Source: Cognaticolwellia mytili (lineage in GTDB: Bacteria > Pseudomonadota > Gammaproteobacteria > Enterobacterales > Alteromonadaceae). From it: DNA of 64,000 nt. The stretch's first letter is position 1. Each line of letters begins with the position of its first letter. Below the pieces are notes generated by a model that did not search any database, was not told the origin of the DNA, and worked only from the letters and a program-made list of their open reading frames with translations. This document shows, piece by piece, positions 1 to 10,043 of the stretch. The stretch covers positions 744,001-808,000 of the forward strand of contig NZ_NBOF01000001.1 of assembly GCF_002104475.1 (NCBI RefSeq), read 5' to 3'. Made by a program: the position numbers and the translations under genes.

Positions 1-1099
1 ATACTTTGCTGAACAAGAAAAGTTACGTGAACAACACTTAGTTTCTCGTCAATCATTGTTAACGCAGGCTAAAAAATTATCAGAGAGTTTAGTTACTTCA
101 CAAGCAAATAATCAAGAAGCGGTTGTCGATTTTAAATTATTTGATAATGAATTGAATAAACTAATCAAACTTTGGCAAAATTCGGGGCAGGTCGATCGCA
201 ATATTTTTCGAGCAATTAACACTGAATTTAATGAAGCGTTACAGCCAGTTAAATCATCTATTAGAAAATTTCACAATGACAATAAGCAATTAAAACTTTC
301 GTTTATTAAAAATGCTGAAAAATTATTGCTTGAAGAAGATGTTTATTTAGCCGTGACACAAGTAAAGTTATTGCAATCACAATGGCGTGATACAGGTTAT
401 GCAGGTAGTAAAGTTGAAAATAAATTATGGCAAAATTTCAGAAAAATAAATGATGAAATTTTTTCTAAACGTGAACAACAAAATGCTGTAGCAAAAAATG
501 CCAGTTCAATTAGGCTTGCTGAATTTGAACTAGCATTTGAAACACTTGAAAAAGAATTTGAACACGCAGACAACTTACCCGCACTACAAGAATTTGATCA
601 AGCACTACAGTCGTTAAAACAAAGTGTTAAACAACAAAAACCTAAAATTACAAACTTAGAAAATCTGATCGACCAAAAAGAAAAGTTATGTACTGATAAA
701 ATTGCTAAATTAAAAGTTACGCTTGAAAAGCAACAATGGACAAATATATTTAACGTCATAGAAGAGAGTTTAGTCAGCGGTATTAGTTTTACGTCACACG
801 AGATTTTTTCTGAGTTAACTACGTTCTGGCAAAAGAAATTACAAGAACTTGATAATAAAGATAAACCAGTTAGTCGTGATGAATTAACATTGGAATTAGA
901 AATATTATCTGGCGTACCTTCACCGAAAGCGTTGCAACAAAAGCGCATGACGGTGCAGGTAAACCTTATGCAAGAACAAATGTCTTCTGGTAATACCATC
1001 GACCTACCGGCTAAATTTAACCAATGGCTAATGCTAGGTAAACTTGAGCAAGCAGATGTTAGTTTACTACAACGAATTAAAGCTATATTTGTCAATTAG
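1..1099 (+). CDS. DUF349-type coiled-coil protein, 5' end missing
   Basis: The frame is open from base 2 to the TAG at 1097-1099, so the gene begins upstream of the window and the first in-frame TTG at 56 is not a believable start. The visible 365 or so residues are lysine- and glutamate-rich and largely helical. They carry recurring units with a central tryptophan (for example KLWQNSGQVDRN, SQWRDTGYAG and LWQNFRKIND) in the style of DUF349 repeats. Proteins of this type are cytoplasmic; their biochemical role is not established, so none is assigned. The gene ends in a strong hairpin terminator and converges with ansA. Confidence is good for the family and absent for function. Confidence 0.75.
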   Translation, partial: YFAEQEKLREQHLVSRQSLLTQAKKLSESLVTSQANNQEAVVDFKLFDNELNKLIKLWQNSGQVDRNIFRAINTEFNEALQPVKSSIRKFHNDNKQLKLSFIKNAEKLLLEEDVYLAVTQVKLLQSQWRDTGYAGSKVENKLWQNFRKINDEIFSKREQQNAVAKNASSIRLAEFELAFETLEKEFEHADNLPALQEFDQALQSLKQSVKQQKPKITNLENLIDQKEKLCTDKIAKLKVTLEKQQWTNIFNVIEESLVSGISFTSHEIFSELTTFWQKKLQELDNKDKPVSRDELTLELEILSGVPSPKALQQKRMTVQVNLMQEQMSSGNTIDLPAKFNQWLMLGKLEQADVSLLQRIKAIFVN

Positions 1100-1116
1100 T
1101 TATTGAATATATATTG

Positions 1117-1158
1117 AAAAAGCCAGCAATAAACTCAATGTTTATTGCTGGCTTTTTA
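1117..1158. terminator. Bidirectional rho-independent terminator
   Basis: A near-perfect hairpin, AAAAGCCAGCAATAAAC / GTTTATTGCTGGCTTTT with a short TCAAT-type loop, is followed by a T run. The A-rich left arm gives a T run on the other strand too. It lies between the convergent DUF349 gene and ansA. Confidence 0.9.
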
Positions 1159-1297
1159 TATTAGTGACTAATTTTTCGCTACTACATTCATCTAAAATAG
1201 TGTTTAAAATCAATGTAAGCCCTTAATAATTAATAGTTAAACTAATTGTTAAGGAAACTATGTAAACAACTCAAAGATCATTTATCTTACAAATACA

Positions 1298-2308
1298 CTA
1301 GTTTAGCGTCAGTTCACCACGTAAATTTTCTTGTAACAACTGACAAATCTTTGCTTGTGAATAATTTTTACTTAGCAAGTAATGTAACTTAGTTAGCGTT
1401 GCTTCTAAAGTCATATCATTACCGCTGATCACGCCAATTTTACTTAAGGCGTTACCCGTAGCATAACCTTTCATATTCACTGTGCCTTTTATACATTGGC
1501 TACAGTTTACTACCACAATACCATTTTCATTGGCTTCTTTTAAACACTCTAGCAAGTCTTTATCTTGTGGAGCATTACCTACGCCGTAACTACGAATGAT
1601 TAGTGCTTTTACAGGTTGCTTGATAATGTTTTTTATTAGCTCAGTCGAAATTCCTGGGTATAAATGCACCACACCAATAGGCTGAGGCGTAATGTCCGCG
1701 AGTTTTAATGGCTCTTCATTTGCTTGTGATATTTCCCCTTGAACCAATTTAATATTAATGCCAGCTTCTAAAAGTGGTGCCATATTTGGTGAGTCAAAGG
1801 CATTGAAACCGTCAGCATAGGCTTTAATGCTGCGGTTTCCGCGAAACAATTTATTATTAAAATATAAGCCGACTTCAGCAATGGGAAAGTTGGCCGCAAT
1901 GTAGAGCGAATTTAATAAGTTTTCTTGCCCGTCTGATCTTAGTTGGCTTAATGGAATTTGAGAGCCCGTAACGATCACAGGTTTAGTTAAATTCTCCAAC
2001 ATAAACGATAAGGCTGAACTGGTGTATGCCATGGTATCTGTGCCGTGTAATACCACAAAGCCATCATACTCTTGGTAATGTTCTTTTATATCATTTGCGA
2101 TTCTTTGCCAATCAGCTGGCGACATATTTGATGAGTCAATTAATGGCTGATATTCATTAATGGTAAACTCTGGCATTTCCTGACGATGGAAATCAGGCAT
2201 TTTCATAATAGCGTCTGTTAAATGCTGCTTTTGTGGAATATAGCCATCTTCACTGGGTTTCATACCAATGGTACCGCCTGTGTAGGCAATATAAATGCGT
2301 TTTCTCAT
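1298..2308 (-). CDS. ansA: Type I (cytoplasmic) L-asparaginase
   Basis: Hydrolyses L-asparagine to aspartate and ammonia in the cytoplasm. The 336-residue protein has the N-terminal asparaginase signature YTGGTIGM with its nucleophile threonine, and the second signature HGTDTMAYT with the catalytic threonine-aspartate pair. It aligns in memory almost end to end with E. coli AnsA (338 aa), including the C-terminal LRGEL. The frame extends upstream to an ATG at 2392, but the extra 28 residues have no counterpart in the family, so the ATG at 2308 (MRKRIYIAYTGG) is preferred. Neither ATG has a strong Shine-Dalgarno. No signal peptide is present, which fits type I rather than periplasmic type II. 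It is monocistronic and converges with the DUF349 gene. Confidence 0.95.
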   Translation of the reverse strand: MRKRIYIAYTGGTIGMKPSEDGYIPQKQHLTDAIMKMPDFHRQEMPEFTINEYQPLIDSSNMSPADWQRIANDIKEHYQEYDGFVVLHGTDTMAYTSSALSFMLENLTKPVIVTGSQIPLSQLRSDGQENLLNSLYIAANFPIAEVGLYFNNKLFRGNRSIKAYADGFNAFDSPNMAPLLEAGINIKLVQGEISQANEEPLKLADITPQPIGVVHLYPGISTELIKNIIKQPVKALIIRSYGVGNAPQDKDLLECLKEANENGIVVVNCSQCIKGTVNMKGYATGNALSKIGVISGNDMTLEATLTKLHYLLSKNYSQAKICQLLQENLRGELTLN

Positions 2309-2445
2309 CGTAAGAATCTTATGGTAAATGGCCTGAGTTACTCTTAGCTTCAAGCCTAGAAGCGTAAAATTGGATTGTAACACAAAGGGCATACTAACAA
2401 GCTAGCTAAAATATACATTTCCCTTTAAGTTTTTTAGAGGCTAAG

Positions 2446-2644
2446 TAACCTGAACTCGGGATAAGCAAAATGCTACAGCAGCGCTATTAAAGCCTATTTC
2501 TACGTTGTTCAAGTTACCAATAACTTGTTATTGGGCACACTCAAACGCCTTGAACTAGACGTAAATACCACTACTGTAAATTAAGTTTTGATAATGCTTT
2601 GAAATAGTTGTGTTTTTCATTCTCATTATCCCGAGTTCAGGTTA
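2446..2644. mobile_element. Probable MITE bounded by 19-bp perfect inverted repeats
   Basis: TAACCTGAACTCGGGATAA at 2446-2464 is repeated exactly in inverted orientation at 2626-2644. The 199-bp unit has no open frame of useful length. It contains a further hairpin (CCAATAA-CTTG-TTATTGG, 2517-2534). Short size, perfect termini and lack of coding capacity are what a non-autonomous miniature element shows. It sits between ansA and the sppA terminator. No target-site duplication was established. A bare regulatory inverted repeat is the alternative. Confidence 0.6.
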
Positions 2645-2675
2645 AGTAGTTGTAGATTGGTTAATTTAAGGCAAG

Positions 2676-2700
2676 AAAAAGCCCCGAATTATCGAGGCTT
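2676..2700 (-). terminator. Terminator of sppA
   Basis: On the minus strand AGCCTCGA-TAAT-TCGGGGCT forms an 8-bp stem with one G-T pair, followed by TTTTT. It lies 42 bp beyond the sppA stop. Confidence 0.85.
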
Positions 2701-2741
2701 TGCTTGTTTTCATCATCCGCGAAGGAGATTAATCTAGATGA

Positions 2742-4604
2742 TTACTCAACTTCACAGGCTAAACAAAAAGAATAAATTCCTTGAGGATCATTCAGCTCAG
2801 CTATTTGTTTCAACTCAGAAGATAATTTAGTGATCACTTTGGTCAAACTATTTTCATTGTAAACCGGCTCTGTAGAGTCACCGAATAATACGGATGCTTG
2901 TCCCAATAAGTTTTGTAAAAACTGTGCTCTGTTGCTTTTTTCTTTTTCAATTAAAAGGGTTTCAAAGTCAGTTAAGCTGGCAAGTTCTGCGGCGGCATTT
3001 ACAGCGTCATCTAAATTACCTAGTTCATCAACTAAGCCAAGTTCTTTTGCTTTTTTACCAGACCAAACTCGGCCTTGGGCAATTGCATCAACTTGTGCGG
3101 TATTCATGTCGCGGTTTTCAGCAACTAGCTCAATAAAATCACGGTAACCACGTTCAATATTAAGTTGTACGATGCTTGCCATACCTGGTGTTAATTCTCT
3201 TGTTAAGCCAAAGCCTGCAATGTCAGTTGTACCAACACCATCAGTATAAATACCTAGCTTGCTTAACGTATTTTCAAAGGTCATGAAAAAGCCAAAAATA
3301 CCGATAGAGCCAGTGATTGTAGTAGGCGATGCATATATCTTGTCTGCCGGCGCTGAAATCCAATAACCACCTGAAGCAGCATAGGTTCCCATAGAGGCAA
3401 CTACTGGTTTACCCGCTTTTTTAAGTAATTCAACTTCTTGTCGTATTACTTCAGATGCGTATGCGCTGCCGCCAGGGCTATCAACTCGCAGTACCACGGC
3501 TTTAACATTGCTGTCTTCTCGTGCTTGACGTAAAAGAGCAGCTGTACTTCTTCCACCTATTGCACCTGGTTTCTGGTTACCATTTAAAATAGTGCCTTTG
3601 GCAACAATAATGGCTACTTTTTCAGTATTCATACTTTCAGGCACAAACTCTGGTGTTATCGTTGTTAAGTAATCATTAAATGAAACCTGGTTGTAGCTAT
3701 CATCACCATCACTGCCAACGAGTTCAATAAGGTCTTTACTTATTTGCGCACGGGTTTTTAAATCGTCGACCCAGTTATTTTGCAATGCATATTCTGCAAC
3801 ATTACCATCAGCAGCTTTTAATTTAGCGACTAGTACATTAACGTCTTCGTCGAAGTTACTGATTGCAAATTTACGCTGAAGCGCAACATCAGTTTTATAT
3901 TGCTGCCATAAATCATTCAGCCAAAGGTGGTTCGCTTCTTTAGCGGCGTCTGACATGTCATCACGTATGTATGGTTCAACAGCAGATTTATAAGTACCAA
4001 CACGAAATATATGTTGGCTAATTGAAAGCTTTTCTAATGCGGACTTAAAGTAAAGCTGATAACGGCCATAGCCATCAAGTAACATCCAGCCTTTTGGATT
4101 TAACCATATTTCATCAGCATAACTTGCTAAATAATATTGGTTTTGGCTGTATTGTTCACCAATAGCAATAATTTTTTTATCATTTTCCTTAAATTCAACT
4201 AATGCTTGAGCGATATCTTTAAGTTTGGTAAGGCCAGACCCTTGCATCTTTTTAAGATCTAGCACCAACATTGAAATACGATCATCGTTCTTAGCGTGTT
4301 CAATGACGCTAAGCACATCAGATAATAAAACTTCAGGCGCTTTTTCTGGTTGGTCTAATGCTTCATTGATAAAAGCATCCATAGGATCAATTTCATATTT
4401 TTGTTCAACTATATCGCCACGTAAATTTAGTACAAGAGCTGAACCTTGCTTAACGGTAATATTTTCTTGGTCGCTAGAAATTGCAATAAATATTAATAAC
4501 AGCACAGTGAAAAATACTAAATTGACAATTATTTTTCGTGACGTGTTTAACAAACTGAATAAACCTAAGGTTATTCTGGCAAACGTACCTCTATTTTCTT
4601 TCAT
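2742..4604 (-). CDS. sppA: Signal peptide peptidase SppA, long (67K) form
   Basis: Membrane-anchored serine protease that degrades cleaved signal peptides at the periplasmic face of the inner membrane. The 620 residues match the double-domain form: an N-terminal membrane anchor at about 24-43, then two ClpP/crotonase-like S49 domains. The catalytic lysine is visible as K206 in GTYKSAVEP. The nucleophile serine is S411 in TYAASGGYW. These correspond to K209 and S409 of the E. coli enzyme. The second domain carries the VDSPGGSAYAS oxyanion region (about 374-384). The start at 4604 places the anchor normally; the Shine-Dalgarno is weak. The gene stands alone, with its own terminator downstream and a 381-bp divergent gap upstream. 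Confidence 0.95.
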   Translation of the reverse strand: MKENRGTFARITLGLFSLLNTSRKIIVNLVFFTVLLLIFIAISSDQENITVKQGSALVLNLRGDIVEQKYEIDPMDAFINEALDQPEKAPEVLLSDVLSVIEHAKNDDRISMLVLDLKKMQGSGLTKLKDIAQALVEFKENDKKIIAIGEQYSQNQYYLASYADEIWLNPKGWMLLDGYGRYQLYFKSALEKLSISQHIFRVGTYKSAVEPYIRDDMSDAAKEANHLWLNDLWQQYKTDVALQRKFAISNFDEDVNVLVAKLKAADGNVAEYALQNNWVDDLKTRAQISKDLIELVGSDGDDSYNQVSFNDYLTTITPEFVPESMNTEKVAIIVAKGTILNGNQKPGAIGGRSTAALLRQAREDSNVKAVVLRVDSPGGSAYASEVIRQEVELLKKAGKPVVASMGTYAASGGYWISAPADKIYASPTTITGSIGIFGFFMTFENTLSKLGIYTDGVGTTDIAGFGLTRELTPGMASIVQLNIERGYRDFIELVAENRDMNTAQVDAIAQGRVWSGKKAKELGLVDELGNLDDAVNAAAELASLTDFETLLIEKEKSNRAQFLQNLLGQASVLFGDSTEPVYNENSLTKVITKLSSELKQIAELNDPQGIYSFCLACEVE

Positions 4605-4985
4605 AAAACTTCATCGTTTGGTTATTTTAGAGTTAGATAGGTATATGCTACTTAATATTCTCTTGCTAAAGTAGTGGAAAATGTAAATATTTTTGTCTGA
4701 TGTATAAGGGGTATTAGTTTCATGAGAAAAATACCGCTTCAATATTTTGTTAATAGAGAGATAGATAACTGTTTTAAACAATTCATAAAAAACAGCTATT
4801 CACCTGTGATTTTTATCACTAAAAAATGTTAATGTATCCGCTATTAAGTAACTACACCCATGTCATTTGAAAATGCAAGCTTTAGAAAGCCGAAAAGGGG
4901 TAGCTCCAAGTATTGATTAAAGATAGTGGTTATTCCATTGTAGAAATCAATATCTTAATTTGAATTAAAAGGGAATTATCGTTTT
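4605..4985. other. Divergent intergenic region between sppA and a nitroreductase
   Basis: AT-rich, with no credible open frame. It must hold the promoters of both flanking genes. An AAAGGGA Shine-Dalgarno ends it ahead of the nitroreductase. No clear operator or hairpin was recognised. Confidence 0.5.
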
Positions 4986-5534
4986 ATGAATGTTTTAGAG
5001 TTTTTACATACTCGTCAATCAAATCCTCATCTGCAAGGATTAGCGCCTAATGAAGAGACTATTAATAATATTCTCAAGGCTGGAATGCGTGTGCCAGACC
5101 ATGCAGGACTAATTCCTTGGTATTTTACTGTGATAAAAGGTGATGGCTTAACAAAATTGAGTAAAGCATTTAAATCTGCAGTGGTAAGTGACGGTGCAGA
5201 TGAGACAAAAACTGAAAAAGCTGCAAAAATGCCGTTTCGCGCTCCTTTAATTATTGTTATTAGTACCAAGTTTCAGCAACACCCTAAAGTGCCAAAACAA
5301 GAACAACTGGTTTCTGCAGGTTGTGCTGCTTATGCAATGCAAATGGCCGCGACGAGTTTAGGCCTAGGTGCGATGTGGCGTACAGGTGAAATGAGTTATC
5401 ATCCATTAGTGAAAGAGCGTTTGAATATTGCTTTGCATGAAGAGATTGTAGGCTTTTTATATATAGGTGACAAAGCAAAGGAATTACCATTGAAAGTGAG
5501 TAAGTCACCGGAAGATTTTGTCACTTATTTATAA
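4986..5534 (+). CDS. Nitroreductase family protein, YdjA-like
   Basis: Predicted FMN-dependent, NAD(P)H-using oxidoreductase of the minimal nitroreductase fold. At 182 residues it matches E. coli YdjA (183 aa) throughout: a RQSNPHLQ-type N-terminal FMN-binding arginine/serine region, GMRVPDHAGLIPW (about 33-45), APLIIVI, the MQMAATSLGLGAMWRTG stretch and VGFLYIG near the C-terminus. The physiological substrate is unknown for this subfamily. An AAAGGGA Shine-Dalgarno lies about 10 bases ahead of the ATG. It is a single gene with a shared terminator with asnS. Confidence 0.85.
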   Translation: MNVLEFLHTRQSNPHLQGLAPNEETINNILKAGMRVPDHAGLIPWYFTVIKGDGLTKLSKAFKSAVVSDGADETKTEKAAKMPFRAPLIIVISTKFQQHPKVPKQEQLVSAGCAAYAMQMAATSLGLGAMWRTGEMSYHPLVKERLNIALHEEIVGFLYIGDKAKELPLKVSKSPEDFVTYL

Positions 5535-5587
5535 GTCAAATTGGCATTACCCACAGCTCTGTCGTGAAATTAACTATATTGTAGACA

Positions 5588-5617
5588 TAAAAAAGCCCTC
5601 AATTGAGGGCTTTTTTT
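5588..5617. terminator. Bidirectional terminator between the nitroreductase and asnS
   Basis: AAAAAAGCCCTC-AATT-GAGGGCTTTTTTT is a perfect hairpin with T runs in both directions, placed between two convergent genes. Confidence 0.92.
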
Positions 5618-5645
5618 GGATTAAGTTCTACACAAAATCGGCGAA

Positions 5646-7046
5646 CTAAAATGCAGCGTTGTTTGGTGTTCTTGGAAATGGGATCACGTCACGAACGTTT
5701 TGCATGCCTGTTGCATAAGCCACTAAACGTTCAAAACCTAAGCCAAAACCAGAATGAGGTACTGTGCCGTAACGACGTAAGTCACGATACCAGCTGTAGT
5801 CAGCCGGATCTAAATTCATTTCAGCTAAACGCTTATCTAAAACATCTAAACGTTCTTCACGTTGGCTACCACCGATGATTTCGCCAATGCCTGGTGCTAA
5901 AATATCCATTGCAGCAACAGTTTTACCGTCATCATTTAGGCGCATGTAGAAAGACTTAATATCTTTCGGGTAGTTTTGTAAAACTACTGGACCATTAAAA
6001 TGTTCTTCAGCTAAATAACGTTCGTGCTCAGAGTTTAAATCTACGCCCCAAGCGACTTTGTTCTCAAACTTCTTACCACAGTTTTCTAAAATGGTGATTG
6101 CATCAGTATAATCTAAACGCACAAAGTCGTTATTAATCACTGAATTTAAACGATCAACAACAGTTTTATCTACACGTTGTTGGAAAAAAGCCATGTCGTC
6201 AGCACGTTCATCAAGTACCGCTTGGAAAACATACTTAAGCATTTCTTCTGCAAGGTCTGCAGCATCAGCTAAATCGGCAAAAGCAATTTCTGGCTCGATC
6301 ATCCAAAACTCAGCTAAATGGCGAGTAGTATTTGAGTTTTCAGCACGGAATGTTGGACCAAAAGTATAAACTTTAGAAAGGGCACAACAATAAGTTTCAA
6401 CATTCAATTGACCTGAAACCGTTAAGAATGTTTCTTTACCGAAAAAGTCTTGGTCGTAATCAACTTTGCCTTGATCATTTAATGGTAAGTTTTCCATATC
6501 AAGGGTACTTACGCGAAACATTTCGCCTGCGCCTTCACAATCACTACCGGTAATTAATGGTGTGCTGATCCAAAAGTAACCTTTGCTATGTAAGAAACGG
6601 TGTACTGCTTGTGCCAAAGTATTGCGAACACGTGTTACTGCGCCGCCAATATTCGTGCGCGGACGTAAATGTGCTTGTTCACGTAAAAATTCTATACTAT
6701 GACGTTTAGCTGCCATAGGGTAAGTATCAGGGTCTTCAACTAAACCTAATACTTCAACTTGTTCTGCTTGAAGTTCAAACGATTGACCTTTACCAGGAGA
6801 CTCAACCAAAATGCCGGTAACTTTTACCGCTGCACCCGTAGTAAGCTTTAATACATCAGTCTGATAATTATCTAAATTACTCGGAGCAATTGCTTGAATA
6901 GCATCAAAACATGAACCGTCATGTATAGCTAAAAATGAAATACCGGCTTTTGAATCGCGACGTGTTCGGATCCAACCGTGGATAGTAATTGATTCATTAA
7001 CAGGATGTTTTCCTGCCAAGATATCAGTAATTGCAATGACTGACAT
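5646..7046 (-). CDS. asnS: Asparaginyl-tRNA synthetase
   Basis: Charges tRNA-Asn with asparagine in the cytoplasm. The 466-residue length is that of bacterial AsnRS. The N-terminal OB fold that binds the anticodon is seen in [14 protein letters not shown] (about 20-33). The class II catalytic domain shows motif 2 as [17 protein letters not shown] (about 235-251) and motif 3 as [12 protein letters not shown] (about 434-445). An AGAGGT Shine-Dalgarno precedes the ATG. It is monocistronic. No T-box or attenuator was seen upstream, as expected for a gammaproteobacterium. Confidence 0.97.
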   Translation of the reverse strand: MSVIAITDILAGKHPVNESITIHGWIRTRRDSKAGISFLAIHDGSCFDAIQAIAPSNLDNYQTDVLKLTTGAAVKVTGILVESPGKGQSFELQAEQVEVLGLVEDPDTYPMAAKRHSIEFLREQAHLRPRTNIGGAVTRVRNTLAQAVHRFLHSKGYFWISTPLITGSDCEGAGEMFRVSTLDMENLPLNDQGKVDYDQDFFGKETFLTVSGQLNVETYCCALSKVYTFGPTFRAENSNTTRHLAEFWMIEPEIAFADLADAADLAEEMLKYVFQAVLDERADDMAFFQQRVDKTVVDRLNSVINNDFVRLDYTDAITILENCGKKFENKVAWGVDLNSEHERYLAEEHFNGPVVLQNYPKDIKSFYMRLNDDGKTVAAMDILAPGIGEIIGGSQREERLDVLDKRLAEMNLDPADYSWYRDLRRYGTVPHSGFGLGFERLVAYATGMQNVRDVIPFPRTPNNAAF

Positions 7047-7192
7047 TTACAAACCTCTTTTCTGTCAAAATGTGCTCAGTTTTTAAGGATTGATATGTTA
7101 CCTTGCTTATAAGGTTTAACAAGTAAAAGTTGCTAAATCCGGTCTATATAAAAGGAAAAATTGAAAATTAGCGATAAAAGGCCGAGTAATAT

Positions 7193-7570
7193 ATGAATAT
7201 ACTGAAAAAAGAGCGAAGAAGTTCGACTGATATATGGACTTATACGGTGAGAACATTGGCAATTATTGGTTGGGGTTTATTCGCTTTTGCACTTATAGTG
7301 TCATATTACGCGGCGCCTGAAGCTGACTATGGCTATCTGCGGTATCGAGACATCGAAATTAGAAAATTCTGGTTAACACCTCTAACGGGTTATCTTTACA
7401 TTATTTTATGGTTAAGCGCACTAAGCAGCTATTTATGTTTAATTCTAGATAAATATCGTAGTCGACGTAAAAACGATGGCAAGCATTTTAATATTTTACT
7501 ACTACTTGTCATTACCATCGCTTGGATAAGTTTTGTCTTAGTACAGATATCGGTAGTTAAAGTGGACTGA
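7193..7570 (+). CDS. Small integral membrane protein of unknown function
   Basis: A 125-residue protein with three hydrophobic segments (about 20-40, 62-86 and 100-120). A basic N-terminus (KKERRSS) and a basic loop KYRSRRKNDGK between segments two and three suggest a cytoplasmic N-terminus by the positive-inside rule. I do not recognise the family. The gene lies between asnS and bioA, convergent with bioA and only six bases from its stop. Codon usage resembles the neighbours. It is probably real, judging by its membrane pattern and length. Confidence 0.65.
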   Translation: MNILKKERRSSTDIWTYTVRTLAIIGWGLFAFALIVSYYAAPEADYGYLRYRDIEIRKFWLTPLTGYLYIILWLSALSSYLCLILDKYRSRRKNDGKHFNILLLLVITIAWISFVLVQISVVKVD

Positions 7571-7576
7571 TTAAGT

Positions 7577-8914
7577 TTAGTCGCACTTAAAGCAACTGTC
7601 GTCATTTAGTACATTCGTAATGGCGTTAACCAAAAGTACTAAGTCTTCAGTTTTGCTAACAAATGGCGGCATAATGTAAATTAGCTTGCCAAAAGGGCGG
7701 ATCCAAACACCTAGTTCAACAAAGCGTTTTTGGATCACCGCCATATCAACATTTTGTGTCGCTTCTACCACACCAATACCGCCTAACACACGTGTGCTGC
7801 TTACGCGTTTATGCTGTTTTAGTGGCAGTAACTGTTCTTTAAATAATAATGCTATGTCGGCTATTTGTTGTTGCCATTGATCACGCTTTAAAATTGCTAA
7901 GCTAGCATTAGCAACTGCACAAGCTAATGGATTACCCATAAAGGTTGGCCCGTGCATAAAACAACCAGCTTCACCGTCACTAATGGTATTTGCTATTTCG
8001 TCAGTACATAAAGTTGCAGCTAGTGTCATGTAGCCGCCGGTTAATGTTTTTCCTAGACAGATAATATCAGGACTTATATCAGCCCATTCACAGGCAAATA
8101 ATTTTCCTGTTCGTCCTAAGCCGGTAGCAATTTCATCGGCTATTAGTAATACATTATATTCATTGCATAATGAACGGCACGCTTTTAAGTACTCAGGGTG
8201 ATAAATACGCATACCGCCAGCACCTTGAACTATAGGTTCAATAATAAAGGCTGCTATTTCATGGTGGTGTTGTTTAAATAAATAGGTTAACTCATCAAGC
8301 TCTGAGGCATCCCATTTTTCATTAAAGGCTGTTTTCGGTGCAGGAGCAAAAATATTCTTCATCAAAACTGACTCAAATAATTGATGCATACCATTAATAG
8401 GGTCACAAACCGACATCGCGGCGAAAGTATCACCGTGGTAGCCATTTTTAACGGTCAATATTTTATGTTTCTCAGCTTTACCTCTGCTGTGCCAATACTG
8501 CAACGACATTTTCAACGCCACTTCCACAGCAACCGAGCCGCTATCACTGAGGAATACCTTATTTAAACCACTTGGTGTTATTTCTATTAGCGTTTTAGAT
8601 AAATCGACTGCGGGTTGATGAGTTAAACCACCAAACATAACATGAGCAAATTTTTCTGTTTGTTTGAGCAAGGCGTTATTTAGTTCCGGATGATTATAAC
8701 CGTGTAAAACTGACCACCATGAAGACATACCATCAACAATTTTTTCGCCACTAGCTAGCGTAATATGCACGCCATTTGCTGACTCTACTAAGTAGGAAGG
8801 TAGTGGGTTCGACATAGAGGTATATGGGTGCCAAACGTGATTTTTATCAAATTCGAGTAATTCTGTTTGTTTTTTGTTCATATGTAAGGCTTGAGTAGGT
8901 AAATTAGTTGACAT
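7577..8914 (-). CDS. bioA: Adenosylmethionine-8-amino-7-oxononanoate aminotransferase
   Basis: PLP enzyme that transfers the amino group of S-adenosylmethionine to 8-amino-7-oxononanoate (KAPA), giving DAPA in biotin synthesis. Family residues are clear: [37 protein letters not shown], the PLP aspartate in [10 protein letters not shown], and the Schiff-base lysine in CLGKTLTGG (K289 from this start). The open frame continues to a TTG at 8959 that would run well into the divergent promoter. The ATG at 8914 is chosen; a second ATG at 8881 ([19 protein letters not shown]) gives a length closer to E. coli BioA and is possible. Neither has an obvious Shine-Dalgarno. It is divergent from bioBFCD, the usual gammaproteobacterial arrangement. 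Confidence 0.95.
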   Translation of the reverse strand: MSTNLPTQALHMNKKQTELLEFDKNHVWHPYTSMSNPLPSYLVESANGVHITLASGEKIVDGMSSWWSVLHGYNHPELNNALLKQTEKFAHVMFGGLTHQPAVDLSKTLIEITPSGLNKVFLSDSGSVAVEVALKMSLQYWHSRGKAEKHKILTVKNGYHGDTFAAMSVCDPINGMHQLFESVLMKNIFAPAPKTAFNEKWDASELDELTYLFKQHHHEIAAFIIEPIVQGAGGMRIYHPEYLKACRSLCNEYNVLLIADEIATGLGRTGKLFACEWADISPDIICLGKTLTGGYMTLAATLCTDEIANTISDGEAGCFMHGPTFMGNPLACAVANASLAILKRDQWQQQIADIALLFKEQLLPLKQHKRVSSTRVLGGIGVVEATQNVDMAVIQKRFVELGVWIRPFGKLIYIMPPFVSKTEDLVLLVNAITNVLNDDSCFKCD

Positions 8915-8981
8915 CTTGGTGTTGGTGCATAGACTACCCGTTAATATTATTAGATGCAATTTTCAAAACGAGCGAAATACT
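8915..8981. promoter_or_regulatory. bioA/bioB divergent promoter region
   Basis: About 67 bp must contain promoters for both bioA and the bioBFCD operon. No copy of the enterobacterial BirA operator (TTGTAAACC with inverted GGTTTACAA) could be found, nor a convincing degenerate one. Control by BirA is therefore not supported by the sequence. Confidence 0.45.
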
Positions 8982-10037
8982 ATGACCCAGCAGACATTAA
9001 ACCAAAGCGAAATTCGTCACAATTGGCAAGCTCACGAAGTGAAAGCTTTGTTTGATATGCCATTTAATGATCTGATGTTCAAAGCACAAGTTATTCATCG
9101 TGAAAACTTCAATCCGAATGAAGTACAAGTTAGTACTTTGTTATCGATTAAAACTGGGGCATGTCCAGAAGATTGTAAGTACTGTTCACAAAGCTCTCGT
9201 TATAAAACAGATATCGATAAAGAACGTTTGATGGAGATTGAAAAAGTATTAGAAGCTGCACAGGTAGCTAAAGATCAAGGCTCAACCCGCTTTTGTATGG
9301 GCGCTGGCTGGCGTAACCCTAAAGCTCGCGACATGCCACATGTTGTAGAAATGGTAAAAGGCGTAAAAGCCATGGGGTTAGAAACTTGTATGACACTCGG
9401 CATGTTATCTTCAGAGCAAGCAGATGAATTGCAAGATGCTGGGCTCGATTATTACAACCATAACTTAGATACATCTCCAGAGCATTACAACCAAATAATT
9501 ACTACACGCACTTACCAAGACCGATTAGATACTTTATCTAATGTACGAAGTTCCGGTATGAAAGTGTGTAGTGGCGGTATTGTTGGTTTAGGTGAAGAAA
9601 GTAAAGACCGTGCGTCACTACTTGCTCAATTAGCGAACCTTTCTCCACAACCAGAAAGTGTACCAATTAACATGTTAGTGAAAATCGAAGGTACACCATT
9701 ATCTGATGTTGCAGATTTAGATCATTTTGAATTTATTCGCTGTATTGCTGTAGCACGCATTATGATGCCAAAAAGCCATGTACGTTTATCAGCAGGTCGT
9801 GATGCAATGAATGAACAAATGCAATCTATGTGCTTTTTAGCGGGCGCGAATTCAATATTCTACGGTTGTAAATTATTAACCACAGGTAATCCTGAAGCGA
9901 ATAAAGATATGATGTTATTCAAACGCTTAGGCATTAACACTGAAACCATTGCCGGTTCAGATGACGATGAACAGCGATTGACTACGGCGGTTATTGATCA
10001 GCAAAATAGCGATCTTTTTTACAACGCTGTTAACTAA
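8982..10037 (+). CDS. bioB: Biotin synthase
   Basis: Radical-SAM enzyme that inserts sulfur into dethiobiotin, the last step of biotin synthesis. From the ATG at 8982 the protein has 351 residues. The [4Fe-4S]/SAM motif CPEDCKYC gives C61, C65 and C68. The strings [23 protein letters not shown] and [13 protein letters not shown] carry the conserved second-cluster and substrate residues, including the arginine in LSAGR. The frame is open to a GTG-like start at 8916, but the extra 22 residues lack a family counterpart and would overlap bioA's leader. It is first gene of bioB-bioF-bioC-bioD. Confidence 0.97.
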   Translation: MTQQTLNQSEIRHNWQAHEVKALFDMPFNDLMFKAQVIHRENFNPNEVQVSTLLSIKTGACPEDCKYCSQSSRYKTDIDKERLMEIEKVLEAAQVAKDQGSTRFCMGAGWRNPKARDMPHVVEMVKGVKAMGLETCMTLGMLSSEQADELQDAGLDYYNHNLDTSPEHYNQIITTRTYQDRLDTLSNVRSSGMKVCSGGIVGLGEESKDRASLLAQLANLSPQPESVPINMLVKIEGTPLSDVADLDHFEFIRCIAVARIMMPKSHVRLSAGRDAMNEQMQSMCFLAGANSIFYGCKLLTTGNPEANKDMMLFKRLGINTETIAGSDDDEQRLTTAVIDQQNSDLFYNAVN

Positions 10038-10043
10038 ATAGCA

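Noticed and set aside
598-1095. 165-codon open frame on the minus strand inside the DUF349 gene
   Set aside because: Antisense to a convincing coding region, cysteine- and serine-rich with no family look.
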